Origin: DATCIH01 sp036507955
Lineage (GTDB): Bacteria; Bacillota; Clostridia; Clostridiales; Clostridiaceae
Assembly: GCA_036507955.1 (NCBI GenBank)
Contig: DATCIH010000114.1
Span: forward strand, 1-31,534
Direction: 5' to 3'
Length of the DNA stretch: 31,534 nt
Shown one piece after another: positions 1 to 9,336 of this stretch (position 1 is its first letter; the number at the start of each line of letters is the position of its first letter). The notes under the pieces are model-generated. The model made no database searches and had not been told where the DNA came from. It worked only from the letters and a program-made list of their open reading frames with translations. Position numbers and translations under genes: made by a program.

Positions 1-2
1 AG

Positions 3-179
3 CATGCAAACTTAAAGTATAAGTTTGGGAATAGGCATTTCTGGGCAGAAGGCTATTATGTGAGTACGGTAGGACTTAATGAAGCAACAATTAAGAAATA
101 TATACAAGAACAAGAGAAACACGATATTATGGTAGATAAATCAAGTGTAAAAGAGTATGAAGACCCCTTCAAGGGGTAG
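3..179 (+). CDS. tnpA: IS200-type Y1 transposase TnpA, C-terminal part only
   Basis: The frame starting at base 3 is open from the window edge to a TAG at 177-179 and gives about 58 residues. The text includes FWAEGYYVSTVGLNEATIKK followed by YIQEQEKHD, which I recognise as the C-terminus of the IS200 single-strand transposase (Y1, HUH family). The Tyr in KKYIQEQ matches the position of the catalytic nucleophile in this family. The HUH motif would lie upstream, outside the window. The ending EYEDPFKG is typical of clostridial copies. The gene is cut by the window edge, not necessarily in the genome. Confidence 0.88.
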   Translation, partial: HANLKYKFGNRHFWAEGYYVSTVGLNEATIKKYIQEQEKHDIMVDKSSVKEYEDPFKG

Positions 180-325
180 CAAGTAGTACGTTTGTCCCTT
201 CAGGGACAGCAAAAGTGGCAAAGGCATAGAGTTGGCTTGAACAAAGTGAAAGCCAGCGTCTTTAGGCGCTGGCCGGTAACAGAGGCTTATAGCCTCAGAG
301 CAAACTACCCGTTTTACGGGTAGTT
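163..325 (+). repeat. Series of five stem-loops in the IS200 right end
   Basis: Five inverted repeats follow each other: 163-177 (ACCCCTT/AAGGGGT, overlapping the tnpA stop), 194-207 (GTCCCT/AGGGAC), 252-273 (GCCAGCG/CGCTGGC, 9 bp with one wobble pair), 282-296 (GAGGCT/AGCCTC) and 303-325 (AACTACCCG/CGGGTAGTT). The last is the best candidate for the subterminal hairpin bound by TnpA. The others may be terminator-like elements or parts of a structured transcript. Confidence 0.7.
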
Positions 326-384
326 CTGATTTATGCTTTGTTCTAAAAGGACAATATACTTATATCCACTTTAATATTCTTCTA

Positions 385-413
385 TAGAATCCTTTGATTC
401 TTTATTTTATAAT
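385..413 (+). promoter_or_regulatory. Possible promoter of the beta-galactosidase gene
   Basis: A perfect TATAAT lies at 408-413, about 38 bases before the TTG start. The hexamer 17 bases upstream (TAGAAT, 385-390) is a poor -35 match. A short inverted repeat GAATC/GATTC (387-400) overlaps the spacer and might be a regulator site. This is suggestive only. Confidence 0.35.
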
Positions 414-451
414 GAACTTGTAATTAAAAAATAAAATATGAGGTGATATAT

Positions 452-3400
452 TTGATAAAAGTTGAAAAATATTGGGAAAACCTAGATATTATTCAGGTTA
501 ATAGAGAACCTGCCAGATCATATTATATTCCCTATGCTGATGAAAAAACTGCATTAGGGAAAAAGCCAGGAACTTCACCTTTCTATCAGACTCTAAATGG
601 TGGATGGAAATTTCAATACAATGAAACCATTAAAGAGGTTAAAGAGGATTTTTTTAATGAGAACTTTTCAACAACTCTTTGGGACGACTTGACAGTTCCC
701 TCCTGTTGGCAAGTAAATGGCTATGATAAGTGTCATTACACAAATGTTAATTATCCCTTTCCCTGTGATCCTCCCTATGTCCCAGATAATAATCCAGTGG
801 GAACCTATATAAGAGAATTTAACATGTCCGAAGCCTTTGAGGAAAAAGAAAAGTACATTGTTTTTGAAGGAGTTAACTCCTGTTTTTATCTTTGGGTTAA
901 CGGGAAATTTGTAGGTTATAGCCAAGGCAGCAGAGTACCTGCAGAATTTAACATCTCCTCCTATATAAAAGCAGGTAAAAACAAGCTTGCGGTTTTGGTA
1001 TTAAAATGGTGTGATGGCTCATATCTTGAAGACCAAGATTTGTGGAGATTCACTGGAATCTTTAGAGATGTTTATATACTTGAAAGAGACACTTCCCATA
1101 TAATTGATGCTTTTAATAAAGTAGAGCTATCAAAGGATTATAAAAAAGGTACAATTAATTGTGAAATAAGTTGCAAGGGTAGTTTACCCGTAAAAACTGT
1201 TCTTAAAGATAAAACTAATGCAATTGTAGCTTCTTCAGAAATAAAGGTAAATGGAACCGGATCCTTTAAAATTGAAATAGAAAATCCAACACTATGGAAT
1301 GCAGAAGAGCCCTATTTATATCATTTGTTTTTTTATAGCGGAGATGAGGTACTCCATTTTAATATTGGATTTAAAAATGTAGAAGTAAATGCTGGAGTTT
1401 TCATGATAAATGCAGTTCCTTTAAAATTAAAAGGAGTTAATAGGCATGATTCTCATCCGGAGCTTGGACAAACAATTCCTTTAAATCATATGATTAAAGA
1501 CTTAAAGCTTATGAAAAGACATAATGTTAACTCAATAAGAACTTCCCACTACCCAAATGACCCTCGTTTCTTAGAGTTATGCGATGAATATGGATTTTAT
1601 GTGGTGGCAGAAGCTGATCTTGAGTGTCATGGAGTAATGGCGACTGGAGATCTTCATATGCTTACTAAAAACCCTAAATGGGAGAAGTCCTTTTTAGATA
1701 GAGCTATAAGACTTGTTGAAAGAGATAAAAACCACCCAAGTGTTGCGATCTGGTCTCTTGGTAACGAGTCTGGTTATGGAGTAAATCATATTGCAATGGC
1801 AAAGTGGATAAAAGAAAGAGATACCTCAAGGCTAGTTCACTATGAGGGAGCAGACTCAGGTTATAAAGGTAGCATAGATATTAACTACATTGATATTAAC
1901 AGTAGAATGTATGCCTCCGTTAAAGATATAGAAGAATATGCTATAAATGAAGAGAATAAAAAGCCTCTTTTCTTATGCGAATACTCCCATGCTATGGGTA
2001 ATGGACCTGGAGACTTAAAAGATTATTGGGATATTATTTATAAATATCCTAAACTCATGGGTGGCTGTGTTTGGGAATGGTGTGATCATGGAATCAAAAC
2101 CACCAATGCCACTGGAAAAGAATTTTATGCCTATGGGGGAGATTTTGGAGATAAACCTAATGATGGTAATTTTTGCATGGATGGATTAGTTTATCCAGAC
2201 AGAATACCACACACCGGACTTCTAGAACTTAAAAAAGTTATTTCTCCTATAAAGATAGAAGCCTTAGATTTAATTACAGGAAGCTTTAAGCTTACAAATC
2301 TTTATGATTTTATAGATTTATCAAAGTTATCACTCCATTGGTCCATTGAGAAGGATGGGGACATTATAAAGGAAGGAACATTACCTCAATTAAAGGTTAA
2401 CCCAAGTGAATCAGTAGTAATAAATTTAGATTATGACTATCCTACTCCTTCAAGTTCTAAATATTATTTAAATATAGCCTTTAAGCAAAAGGTAACTACC
2501 CTCTGGTCCCAAAGTGACTATGAGATTAGCTTTGAGCAATTTGAGCTGGCGACAGAATTTGTAACCACTTCCAATAATGTATTTATACCTCCAATTAATG
2601 TAGAAGAAAAAGATAATATAATAAATATTGAAGGTTTTGATTTCTCATATTGTTTTGATTTATATAAAGGAGCCTTTACAAACATTTCAAAAAACAATAT
2701 AAGCATGATAAGTTCTATGCCAAAATTTAACATTTGGAGAGCGCCTACTGACAATGATAGAAATATAAAACATAAATGGATAGAGGAAGGTTTTGAGCGA
2801 GCTGAAATGAAGGTATATAGCTCTAAAATAATTAATACTACAAGTACCTTCATAGAAATAGCTGTAGATTTTTCTTTAGGTGGCTATATAAAGTCTCCTA
2901 TTCTCCATGGTGTAGTTTTGTGGAGAATCTCCGGTAATGGTGAAATTACCCTATCTACGAGAATAAATGTTAGAGAGGAGCTTATATTCCTACCTAGATT
3001 TGGTTTGCAGCTTGAGATGCCTCAAGGAAATGAAGAAGTGGAGTATTTTGCTTATGGTCCTCATGAAAACTATATTGATAAGAAACAAAGTGTAAAACAG
3101 AGTAAGTACCTTACTACTGTTGATGATATGTTTGAAAATTATTTATTTCCGCAGGAAAATGGATCGAGATGTGGGTCAAAATGGGTAATTGTTTCTAATC
3201 AACTTGGTATGGGATTAAAATTTACCACTAGCAAGGAATTCTCTTTTAATGTGGCACATTATACCCCTGAAGACTTAAATAATGCAGACCATCCATATGA
3301 ATTAATTAAAAGAAAAGAAACAATTGTCAATATTGATTATAAAATGAGTGGAGTTGGTTCTAACTCCTGTGGTCCTGAGCTATTACCTAAATATCAATTA

Positions 3401-3463
3401 TCCGAAAAGACCTTTGAATTTGAATTAAAGATTAAACCAATATTTAAAGAACTGGAAGAATAA
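452..3463 (+). CDS. lacZ: Beta-galactosidase, glycoside hydrolase family 2 (LacZ type)
   Basis: This 1003-residue protein has the length and domain order of LacZ: an N-terminal sugar-binding jelly roll (about 40-210), an Ig-like domain, a TIM barrel (about 320-610), a second Ig-like domain and a C-terminal beta-sandwich (about 720-1000). The acid/base Glu is E439 in SLGNESGYG and the nucleophile is E510 in CEYSHAMGNGPG. It hydrolyses terminal beta-galactosides and has no signal peptide, so it is cytoplasmic. A GTG at 443 is in frame, but it lies inside the ribosome binding site GAGGTGAT (440-447). TTG at 452 is correctly spaced from that site and gives the family-like start MIKVEKYWEN. The gene is monocistronic, bounded upstream by the insertion sequence and downstream by a terminator. 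The true substrate could be another beta-galactoside. Confidence 0.95.
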   Translation: MIKVEKYWENLDIIQVNREPARSYYIPYADEKTALGKKPGTSPFYQTLNGGWKFQYNETIKEVKEDFFNENFSTTLWDDLTVPSCWQVNGYDKCHYTNVNYPFPCDPPYVPDNNPVGTYIREFNMSEAFEEKEKYIVFEGVNSCFYLWVNGKFVGYSQGSRVPAEFNISSYIKAGKNKLAVLVLKWCDGSYLEDQDLWRFTGIFRDVYILERDTSHIIDAFNKVELSKDYKKGTINCEISCKGSLPVKTVLKDKTNAIVASSEIKVNGTGSFKIEIENPTLWNAEEPYLYHLFFYSGDEVLHFNIGFKNVEVNAGVFMINAVPLKLKGVNRHDSHPELGQTIPLNHMIKDLKLMKRHNVNSIRTSHYPNDPRFLELCDEYGFYVVAEADLECHGVMATGDLHMLTKNPKWEKSFLDRAIRLVERDKNHPSVAIWSLGNESGYGVNHIAMAKWIKERDTSRLVHYEGADSGYKGSIDINYIDINSRMYASVKDIEEYAINEENKKPLFLCEYSHAMGNGPGDLKDYWDIIYKYPKLMGGCVWEWCDHGIKTTNATGKEFYAYGGDFGDKPNDGNFCMDGLVYPDRIPHTGLLELKKVISPIKIEALDLITGSFKLTNLYDFIDLSKLSLHWSIEKDGDIIKEGTLPQLKVNPSESVVINLDYDYPTPSSSKYYLNIAFKQKVTTLWSQSDYEISFEQFELATEFVTTSNNVFIPPINVEEKDNIINIEGFDFSYCFDLYKGAFTNISKNNISMISSMPKFNIWRAPTDNDRNIKHKWIEEGFERAEMKVYSSKIINTTSTFIEIAVDFSLGGYIKSPILHGVVLWRISGNGEITLSTRINVREELIFLPRFGLQLEMPQGNEEVEYFAYGPHENYIDKKQSVKQSKYLTTVDDMFENYLFPQENGSRCGSKWVIVSNQLGMGLKFTTSKEFSFNVAHYTPEDLNNADHPYELIKRKETIVNIDYKMSGVGSNSCGPELLPKYQLSEKTFEFELKIKPIFKELEE

Positions 3464-3468
3464 TTTAC

Positions 3469-3503
3469 AAAAGGCTTTCCAAAATAATTTTGGAAAGTCT
3501 TTT
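3469..3503 (+). terminator. Rho-independent terminator of the beta-galactosidase gene
   Basis: A 16-bp stem with one G-T pair (3469-3484 with 3488-3503) and a 3-base loop begins 5 bases after the stop codon. It is A-rich on the left and T-rich on the right, so it could act in both directions. Confidence 0.85.
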
Positions 3504-3559
3504 AAATTGAGAGTATAGCTGAAGAAGTCTGTCCACCCTATCCTTAATTTTAAAGTTGG

Positions 3560-3568
3560 TGTTATAAT
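3560..3568 (+). promoter_or_regulatory. Extended -10 promoter of the phosphomannose isomerase-like gene
   Basis: The sequence TGTTATAAT contains a perfect TATAAT (3563-3568) preceded by the TG of an extended -10 element. No clear -35 box is present. The start codon is about 40 bases downstream. Confidence 0.6.
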
Positions 3569-3608
3569 GAAATGAGAAGATATTTAGAAGAATGAAAAGG
3601 AGTCTGCT

Positions 3609-4712
3609 ATGTCAAAGCAAATAGAATATAACATAATAAAGCTAAATTCTGAAAGAGTTTGGAGAACCTATCTTGGCGGTGCAATCTTAGAAACGTGGCA
3701 GGGTAAGAGAACTCCAAATGATGGTGCATTCCCTGAAGAATGGGTAGCATCAACAGTTAAAGCTAGGAATCCAGGAAGGGAAGCTCTAGTTAATGAAGGC
3801 TTGAGCAAAATATCTATAAATGGAAGCCCTGAAGTTTTATTGAAAGATATTATTGAAGCTGACCCCGTTGGGTATTTAGGGGAACAGCATTATAAAAAAT
3901 ATGGCTACAATATGTCAATGCTTGTAAAATTGATTGATTCCCTTAATAGATTAACCATCCAGGTACATCCAGATAAGGACTTTGCAAAAACAGTATTTTC
4001 ATCAGATTATGGGAAAACTGAAGCTTGGTATATACTTGGTGGTAGAGTTATTCATGGAGAGGATCCCTATGTTCTACTGGGATTTAAGCCAGGTATGACA
4101 AGAGAGAAATGGAAGAGTTTATTTGATGCCCAGGATATTCATGGCATGTTTAATTCTCTTCATAAAATAAAAGTGAAACAAGGGGATGTATACCTTATCC
4201 AAGGGGGCGTACCTCATGCCATCGGCTCCGGTTGTTTCCTAATAGAAACACAGGAACCTACTGACTATACCATACGAGTTGAGAAGGTAACCCCAGAAGG
4301 TATGACTTTACCTGATGATCTTTGCCATCAAGGTGTTGGCTTTGAAAAAATGTTTGACTGCTTCCACTATGATTCCTATTCCCAGGATGAGACCTTGGCT
4401 AACTGGCAAATTGCCCCTAAATTATTGTTTGAGAATAATCTTGCACAAGAATGGGCTCTAATCGATGAAACTAGCACTAAGCTATTTCAGATACGTAAGT
4501 TGATAGTTAATGGTACATATAAAAAAGAAACTGAAGGTAGCTATTCTATACTCATAGCCATAAAGGGAAAGGGATATATAGAATATAATCAGTCCAAAAT
4601 GAAAATAAATCAAGGAGATATGTTATTTATTCCTGCTACTATAGCTTACCTTTCATTTGAATCTGAGGAATCAAATGATCTGGAGATTATCCTTTGTCTT
4701 CCTCCTAGATAG
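3609..4712 (+). CDS. manA: Class I phosphomannose isomerase-like protein
   Basis: This 367-residue double-cupin protein resembles class I mannose-6-phosphate isomerases, which interconvert mannose-6-phosphate and fructose-6-phosphate. The zinc ligands are all visible: Q118 and H120 in IQVHPDKDF, E138 in KTEAWYILG, and H203 in GGVPHAIG. The catalytic Arg is probably that in TDYTIRVEK. A second cupin occupies the C-terminus (about 310-365). AAGGAG at 3597-3602 sits six bases before the ATG. The gene ends directly against the convergent lacI-type gene. It is longer than typical clostridial ManA (about 310-320 residues, from memory) and belongs to a divergent subgroup, so the sugar phosphate used in this glycoside locus may differ. 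Confidence 0.85.
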   Translation: MSKQIEYNIIKLNSERVWRTYLGGAILETWQGKRTPNDGAFPEEWVASTVKARNPGREALVNEGLSKISINGSPEVLLKDIIEADPVGYLGEQHYKKYGYNMSMLVKLIDSLNRLTIQVHPDKDFAKTVFSSDYGKTEAWYILGGRVIHGEDPYVLLGFKPGMTREKWKSLFDAQDIHGMFNSLHKIKVKQGDVYLIQGGVPHAIGSGCFLIETQEPTDYTIRVEKVTPEGMTLPDDLCHQGVGFEKMFDCFHYDSYSQDETLANWQIAPKLLFENNLAQEWALIDETSTKLFQIRKLIVNGTYKKETEGSYSILIAIKGKGYIEYNQSKMKINQGDMLFIPATIAYLSFESEESNDLEIILCLPPR

Positions 4713-5729
4713 TTAAATCTTCCTTTTGTCATATAAACCAACTGAATCTCTAACAATCAGTTTATGCTTAAGTATGAACTCTAGAGGCTGAACTTCTCCA
4801 TCAATAATGTTAAGCAAAGCATTAATTGCTTGTGTGCCTATTTGGTCAATGGGCATGGAGATTGTGGTCAATCCTGGTTCTACATAATCTAATTCATCGA
4901 TATTGTCAAATCCTATAAGGGAAACATCCTCAGGTATTTTAAAGCCTTTGTGCTTTAGAGCTTTCATTAATTCTAAAGCATAAATATCATTTGAGCAGAT
5001 AATCGCAGATGGAGGATTATCCCCCACCATTCTTTCCAATACAATTTTAATATAATCCACGTCTTCAATTACATTTTTTTCATTTATTACAATATCTGAA
5101 GTATTGCAACCATCTATAAAGCCCTGCAGTCTTCTTTCAACTGCATACATATTTACATCACTTTTACTACTTCTTGGAGCACTGACATACAGAATATTTT
5201 CGTGAAATCCATTCTTTAAGTAACTAACAACCTCAGATACTGCAGACTCATCATTAATACCAATATACTCTATATCATTATTTACTTTATTTAAAATCGT
5301 AACTACTGGTACATGTAAAGAATCCAGAAACTTATCAAAATCTGGACCTTTATTAATAGGGCAAAGTATTATTCCATCAACTTTTCGTTCAATTAAGTGT
5401 TCTATACACTTTTTTTCCTCATTGCAATTTTTATTGGTTAGAGTCAGATAAGTAAAGTACCCAACTTCTTTTGCCTTAGTTTCTATACTTGTAACTAACC
5501 TACCGAAGAACCGAGTGTATACATCAAAAACAACAACTCCAATAGTCATGGTTTTACCCGTGACAAGAGACTTAGCTAAGAAGTCAGGTTTATATTCTAA
5601 TTCCTTGGCAGTATTCAAAATTTTTTCCTTAGTTTCAGGATTTATTCCTGGACGGTTATTTAAAGCCCTATCTATAGTTCCTCTAGAAACTCCACATGCC
5701 TTTGCTAAGTCATTTGCTGTTATCCCCAA
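4713..5729 (-). CDS. LacI-family transcriptional regulator
   Basis: This 338-residue protein has a LacI-type helix-turn-helix at residues 3-25 (TANDLAKACGVSRGTIDRAL) and a hinge helix around 45-55. A periplasmic-binding-protein-like effector domain follows (about 60-330), probably binding a sugar. The start is TTG at 5729, the base right after the stop codon of the GTPase gene, with GGGGTGAG just upstream, so translation is probably coupled. It is the last gene of the glycosidase-GTPase-lacI operon and probably regulates that operon, and perhaps the facing lacZ and manA genes. The effector is unknown. Confidence 0.92.
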   Translation of the reverse strand: MGITANDLAKACGVSRGTIDRALNNRPGINPETKEKILNTAKELEYKPDFLAKSLVTGKTMTIGVVVFDVYTRFFGRLVTSIETKAKEVGYFTYLTLTNKNCNEEKKCIEHLIERKVDGIILCPINKGPDFDKFLDSLHVPVVTILNKVNNDIEYIGINDESAVSEVVSYLKNGFHENILYVSAPRSSKSDVNMYAVERRLQGFIDGCNTSDIVINEKNVIEDVDYIKIVLERMVGDNPPSAIICSNDIYALELMKALKHKGFKIPEDVSLIGFDNIDELDYVEPGLTTISMPIDQIGTQAINALLNIIDGEVQPLEFILKHKLIVRDSVGLYDKRKI

Positions 5730-6824
5730 TTAACTCACCCCTTTATAAGTAGGACTCGGGAAAGAAGGCTTAAAACACTCCTCATACCCATAAATTACTT
5801 CAAGATCTTTTCTTCTGCAACACTCTTCAATTTTGAGATTTATTATATCCTTAAGTATTTCCGGTGACATTTCTACTCTTGCATTTATAATAAAACTTAT
5901 GTCCCGGGTCAAATCATAAGCGATTTTTGTAAAATTAATTTTTTGCTCTATGCCCACAATACCTGCTTTTATAATTCCACAACCAGTCTCTGTGATGGTT
6001 TTCATATGAGCTATATTTCCTCCAGATTTTTTTATGGAATATATAATGTCTTCTAAAATATCTTCAACTAAATCATTTGGATCAAAGAGTATTTTTCCTT
6101 TTATATTTACACAGGAATTATACCATCCAAGCATTGACTCTGCTAAGCCATATTTTTTATAATCAATTACCTTTAAGGGCTTCAAATCCATGTCACCCTC
6201 TAGGAGATGTCCAATCCACTCTTCAATTCCAACACCATTAAGAGCTGAAATTGGGATTATAGTTGTCCCCGGATATTTATTATTCAACTCTTTAAGTAGC
6301 CACAGCTTCTCTTCTTCTTTCAGTATATCAGTTTTATTAATTAGTAATATATTACATTCTTCTATCTGCTTCCAATATAGATATAATATTTCCTCTGAAA
6401 AAGGAAAATTGCTAGAGGACATGGCTTGGTATAGCAACCTGCCATCGGTAATTACACTTAAGGGACCGAGTATGAAATTATCTGGATAATATTTTTGAAG
6501 GGGCAGAAAAACTGTGGAAACCAAATCAGTACAGCTTCCTACCGGTTCAGCAATTAGTACATCCGGGTCATATTCTTTTATTAAAGAATTTATTTCTCTT
6601 ATAAAATCATTAAAATGGCAGCAAAAACATCCGCCCTTAACTTCTGTTCCAGGAATACCATTTAATTTTATAAGCCTACCATCCACCAGTTCATTCCCTT
6701 GATCATTGGTAATAATACCTGCTTTTATTCCTTTTAGACTCAACAAATTCGCTAATTGTATAACAGAGGTGGTTTTCCCTGCTCCAAGAAAACCACCAGC
6801 CAAAATAACCCTTACTTTTTTCAT
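5730..6824 (-). CDS. COG0523/CobW-type P-loop GTPase
   Basis: This 364-residue protein has the G3E GTPase layout: P-loop GGFLGAGKTT (residues 10-19), the family's metal-binding CxCC motif (C66, C68, C69 in GGCFCC), a switch/Walker B region with EPVG (93-96) and the guanine-specificity motif NKTD (163-166). Relatives insert or deliver metals or support cobalamin-dependent enzymes. The C-terminal half (about 210-364) is not an obvious CobW_C domain; it ends in ECFKPSFPSPTYKG and has an extra cysteine pair. GGAG lies 7 bases before the ATG, inside the end of the glycosidase gene. Its placement between a glycosidase and a LacI regulator is odd. Function unknown beyond GTP-dependent metal or cofactor handling. 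Confidence 0.85.
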   Translation of the reverse strand: MKKVRVILAGGFLGAGKTTSVIQLANLLSLKGIKAGIITNDQGNELVDGRLIKLNGIPGTEVKGGCFCCHFNDFIREINSLIKEYDPDVLIAEPVGSCTDLVSTVFLPLQKYYPDNFILGPLSVITDGRLLYQAMSSSNFPFSEEILYLYWKQIEECNILLINKTDILKEEEKLWLLKELNNKYPGTTIIPISALNGVGIEEWIGHLLEGDMDLKPLKVIDYKKYGLAESMLGWYNSCVNIKGKILFDPNDLVEDILEDIIYSIKKSGGNIAHMKTITETGCGIIKAGIVGIEQKINFTKIAYDLTRDISFIINARVEMSPEILKDIINLKIEECCRRKDLEVIYGYEECFKPSFPSPTYKGVS

Positions 6825-6828
6825 TATT

Positions 6829-9294
6829 CTACTCCAAGTCTTTTTTATTAACTACTATCTTAACACCGTCAATATTACCATAGAGCACATCAACACCGTA
6901 TTCCAGTTTTCTGGTACCTGCATTAATTTTCTGCCAGTATACTCCCCAACCAGTTCCTGTTGACCAGAAAGTTGAGAAATCACCTTTATTTATCTTTGGG
7001 GAAAAATGCAACTCTTTTTTTACCATATCGCACTTAAACCCGGAGAGAGCAATAATTACCGCCCAACTTGCCATGGATCTTGCATAATGATGGCCGCATT
7101 CTACTTCATTCCATGGGTTCCGCTTATACCCGTCATGCCTCTCTCTTACTGACTTGACTATGGTGAGTCCTTCATCAATAAATCCTTCAAATATAAGATT
7201 TGAAGCCACTTGGTATTCTATACCAGTCCATACTTCATCTGAATACACAAAGGGAAACCTTGGTCTTCCTCCATGGGGCCATGAGCAGAGTAACAGTCCC
7301 TTTTCATCATTTAGGACATAAGTCCTTTGGACATTTACATGATTAGAAAAATCGGGAAGAAAGTTATGATTGAAAATTGCTTTCACTGCACTCTTAACAT
7401 GTTCCTCTGGTAGTATATATCCAAGCCCTGTTACATGAGCCATAAACTGACCTAAGAGTTGATCGGAGAGACATCCTGTTCCATACTGATATTTATACTT
7501 ATTTATATCATCTATTTTCTGTATATAATACTCCCCATTCCAAAGCAGATCGTCCATTTTTTTACTTCCACTTTCTAAAGCTTTTTTATATTTCTCAGCG
7601 CTGGTTAAATCACCCATTGCTTTTGCTAACTCTATCCCCGCTTTTAAAGCACCAAAAAACATTGAATTAGTTAATGAGTTAAGTCCGTAGAACTCAATAT
7701 CATAAGTATTGTGCTGTTGACTATCAAGTACACAGTCTCCATCCTTATCCCAATAGGTAAATGCAAAGTCAAGGGCTCTTTTTGCACCTTCCCAGGAAGC
7801 TTTTAAAAATTCATTATCTCCACTTATTTTCCATTCTCTATATAGGCGAATGATACTTCCCATCTGTCCATCAGCTGCAGGGTGGAAGTCAAAACGAGAA
7901 AGTTCAAAAACAGATCTTGTTCTAAATGCCATATTGCCTTCTTCATCAGTTTCCTTTGTAAACTCCACCGTTCTTGCACTTTGCTCTAAGGTTGGGAACA
8001 GAAATGCTGTGGTCTGAGCGTAATTCCATACATGAGTACAAGTTCCTTCGCAGCACCCCCCCTTATCAGAGCAGCCTTCCCATGCTGTCATAGTTCCATC
8101 TTCCAGCCAAATGCAAGTTGGGCTTCTAAGCACTGTAATATTGCATGCTGCAGCATCGATAACATGGTTAGGTAGAGTACTTCCAAATAATGCGGAGTGA
8201 AATTTTCTACTGTCTTTTTCTAGGCTAGTAAGATTTTTAATAACATATTCTCCTACCTCCCAGGCACTACCAAATTGTTTTGTATAGTGATTTTTAACAA
8301 CAGGTATATTAGCTTTGGAGTCCTGACTAAAATTCCAACCCTTAAATCTATTTGGAAAATACCAGCTTAAAACAAAGGTGAATTTTTTTTCCTCCCCACT
8401 CTTTAAACGACATGGTATACCAAGAGATCCAATCTTAGCTGTGTTTATTGACGGAGCAATAAAGCTACCGACTGAGTCACAGGAGGAAATAACATCAAGT
8501 AACCCATCAGAGCTAAAATCATCCCAGAAATCTTGTGGTGCATCAAACCAGGCTCCTGCAAGCCAATTTGCTTTATAGGTTACATCCTTTTCCGGTGTCA
8601 TGAGGGACATATTACCATAACGTATATAATTATCCTTATAGCTTGAGGAATACATATAAAGACCGGATAAATCTTCTTCTTCTTTGAATTCATTTATGTT
8701 TTTTGAGAAGTCATGACCTTCTTCCCATCCAAATTTGTCAACTCCGGAAATACCAACAGCATTTTGGATTGAGCCTGCTATTGTCACATCAACATACTCA
8801 CTAGAAGTATTTTTTACTTTATAACGTAAAACGGCACAGGGTATTCCTGAAGCTTCAGGATTTAATGGTATAAAAGGTGTAAAAGCTTCCATTGAAACTT
8901 TAACTGGAACCTCATCATCCTGAAAATCTATGCTTAGAAAAGGATATTCTCCTTTCATTGTTGAATTCTTGAATCTTGGCAATCCAGCTGAGTCACCTGA
9001 AGAGAGACCAAACCCCGAGGAAAAAGGTGACTGAAGACATGATTCCAATACTTTTGATATAGGTTTTTTATTTTTTTCTTTTGCAAATATTGAAAAAAAT
9101 GTGTAGTCTAATTTATTGCCCTTCCCTGGGGTGTTGAATATCTCCCAATCCCTAAATTCTCCTCTAGCTCCTATAGATACATTTCCCGTACCAATTCCAC
9201 CAAGGAGAAAGGCAGCTTCCTTTGCATCATTTTTAAATGTTCTCTGTGATTCTTGCGAATATAATTCATCCTGAGAATAGATATTTTTATTCAT
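6829..9294 (-). CDS. GH116-family glycosidase (glucosylceramidase/beta-glucosidase-like)
   Basis: This protein is 821 residues from the ATG at 9294, which has AGGAGG six bases upstream (9301-9306); an in-frame extension to 9330 has no such site. It has the two-part structure of the GBA2/TxGP116 family: an N-terminal beta-sandwich (start FLLGGIGTGNVSIGARGEFR, to about 330) and a C-terminal (alpha/alpha)6 barrel. The Asp in HNTYDIEFYG matches the family acid/base. The nucleophile Glu is probably in the WEGC...CCEGTCTHVWNY block, but I cannot decide which. No signal peptide is seen, so it acts on imported glycosides. It is the first gene of an operon with the GTPase and lacI. The substrate is probably a beta-glucoside or beta-xyloside. 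Confidence 0.88.
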   Translation of the reverse strand: MNKNIYSQDELYSQESQRTFKNDAKEAAFLLGGIGTGNVSIGARGEFRDWEIFNTPGKGNKLDYTFFSIFAKEKNKKPISKVLESCLQSPFSSGFGLSSGDSAGLPRFKNSTMKGEYPFLSIDFQDDEVPVKVSMEAFTPFIPLNPEASGIPCAVLRYKVKNTSSEYVDVTIAGSIQNAVGISGVDKFGWEEGHDFSKNINEFKEEEDLSGLYMYSSSYKDNYIRYGNMSLMTPEKDVTYKANWLAGAWFDAPQDFWDDFSSDGLLDVISSCDSVGSFIAPSINTAKIGSLGIPCRLKSGEEKKFTFVLSWYFPNRFKGWNFSQDSKANIPVVKNHYTKQFGSAWEVGEYVIKNLTSLEKDSRKFHSALFGSTLPNHVIDAAACNITVLRSPTCIWLEDGTMTAWEGCSDKGGCCEGTCTHVWNYAQTTAFLFPTLEQSARTVEFTKETDEEGNMAFRTRSVFELSRFDFHPAADGQMGSIIRLYREWKISGDNEFLKASWEGAKRALDFAFTYWDKDGDCVLDSQQHNTYDIEFYGLNSLTNSMFFGALKAGIELAKAMGDLTSAEKYKKALESGSKKMDDLLWNGEYYIQKIDDINKYKYQYGTGCLSDQLLGQFMAHVTGLGYILPEEHVKSAVKAIFNHNFLPDFSNHVNVQRTYVLNDEKGLLLCSWPHGGRPRFPFVYSDEVWTGIEYQVASNLIFEGFIDEGLTIVKSVRERHDGYKRNPWNEVECGHHYARSMASWAVIIALSGFKCDMVKKELHFSPKINKGDFSTFWSTGTGWGVYWQKINAGTRKLEYGVDVLYGNIDGVKIVVNKKDLE

Positions 9295-9336
9295 ATATAG
9301 CCTCCTATATTCTTTAACGTTCACGTGCACAAGACT

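Larger units (their letters stand above)
1..350 (+). mobile_element. Right end of an IS200/IS605-family insertion sequence (left part outside window)
   Basis: The 3' end of a Y1 transposase gene is followed by about 150 bases packed with stem-loops, the last being a 9-bp hairpin at 303-325. This is the usual layout of an IS200/IS605 right end, where a subterminal hairpin is recognised by TnpA and cleavage occurs just downstream. The exact boundary cannot be fixed without an empty site; I place it loosely within 326-350. The element begins outside the window, so I cannot tell whether it is intact. Confidence 0.8.

Noticed and set aside
2518..2853. Minus-strand frame of 111 codons inside lacZ
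   Set aside because: It is fully opposite the conserved beta-galactosidase frame and has no family resemblance.
9308..9336. Possible catabolite-repression (cre) site downstream of the GH116 promoter
   Set aside because: The sequence GTGCACGTGAACG has short palindromes but does not fit the cre consensus well enough to call.
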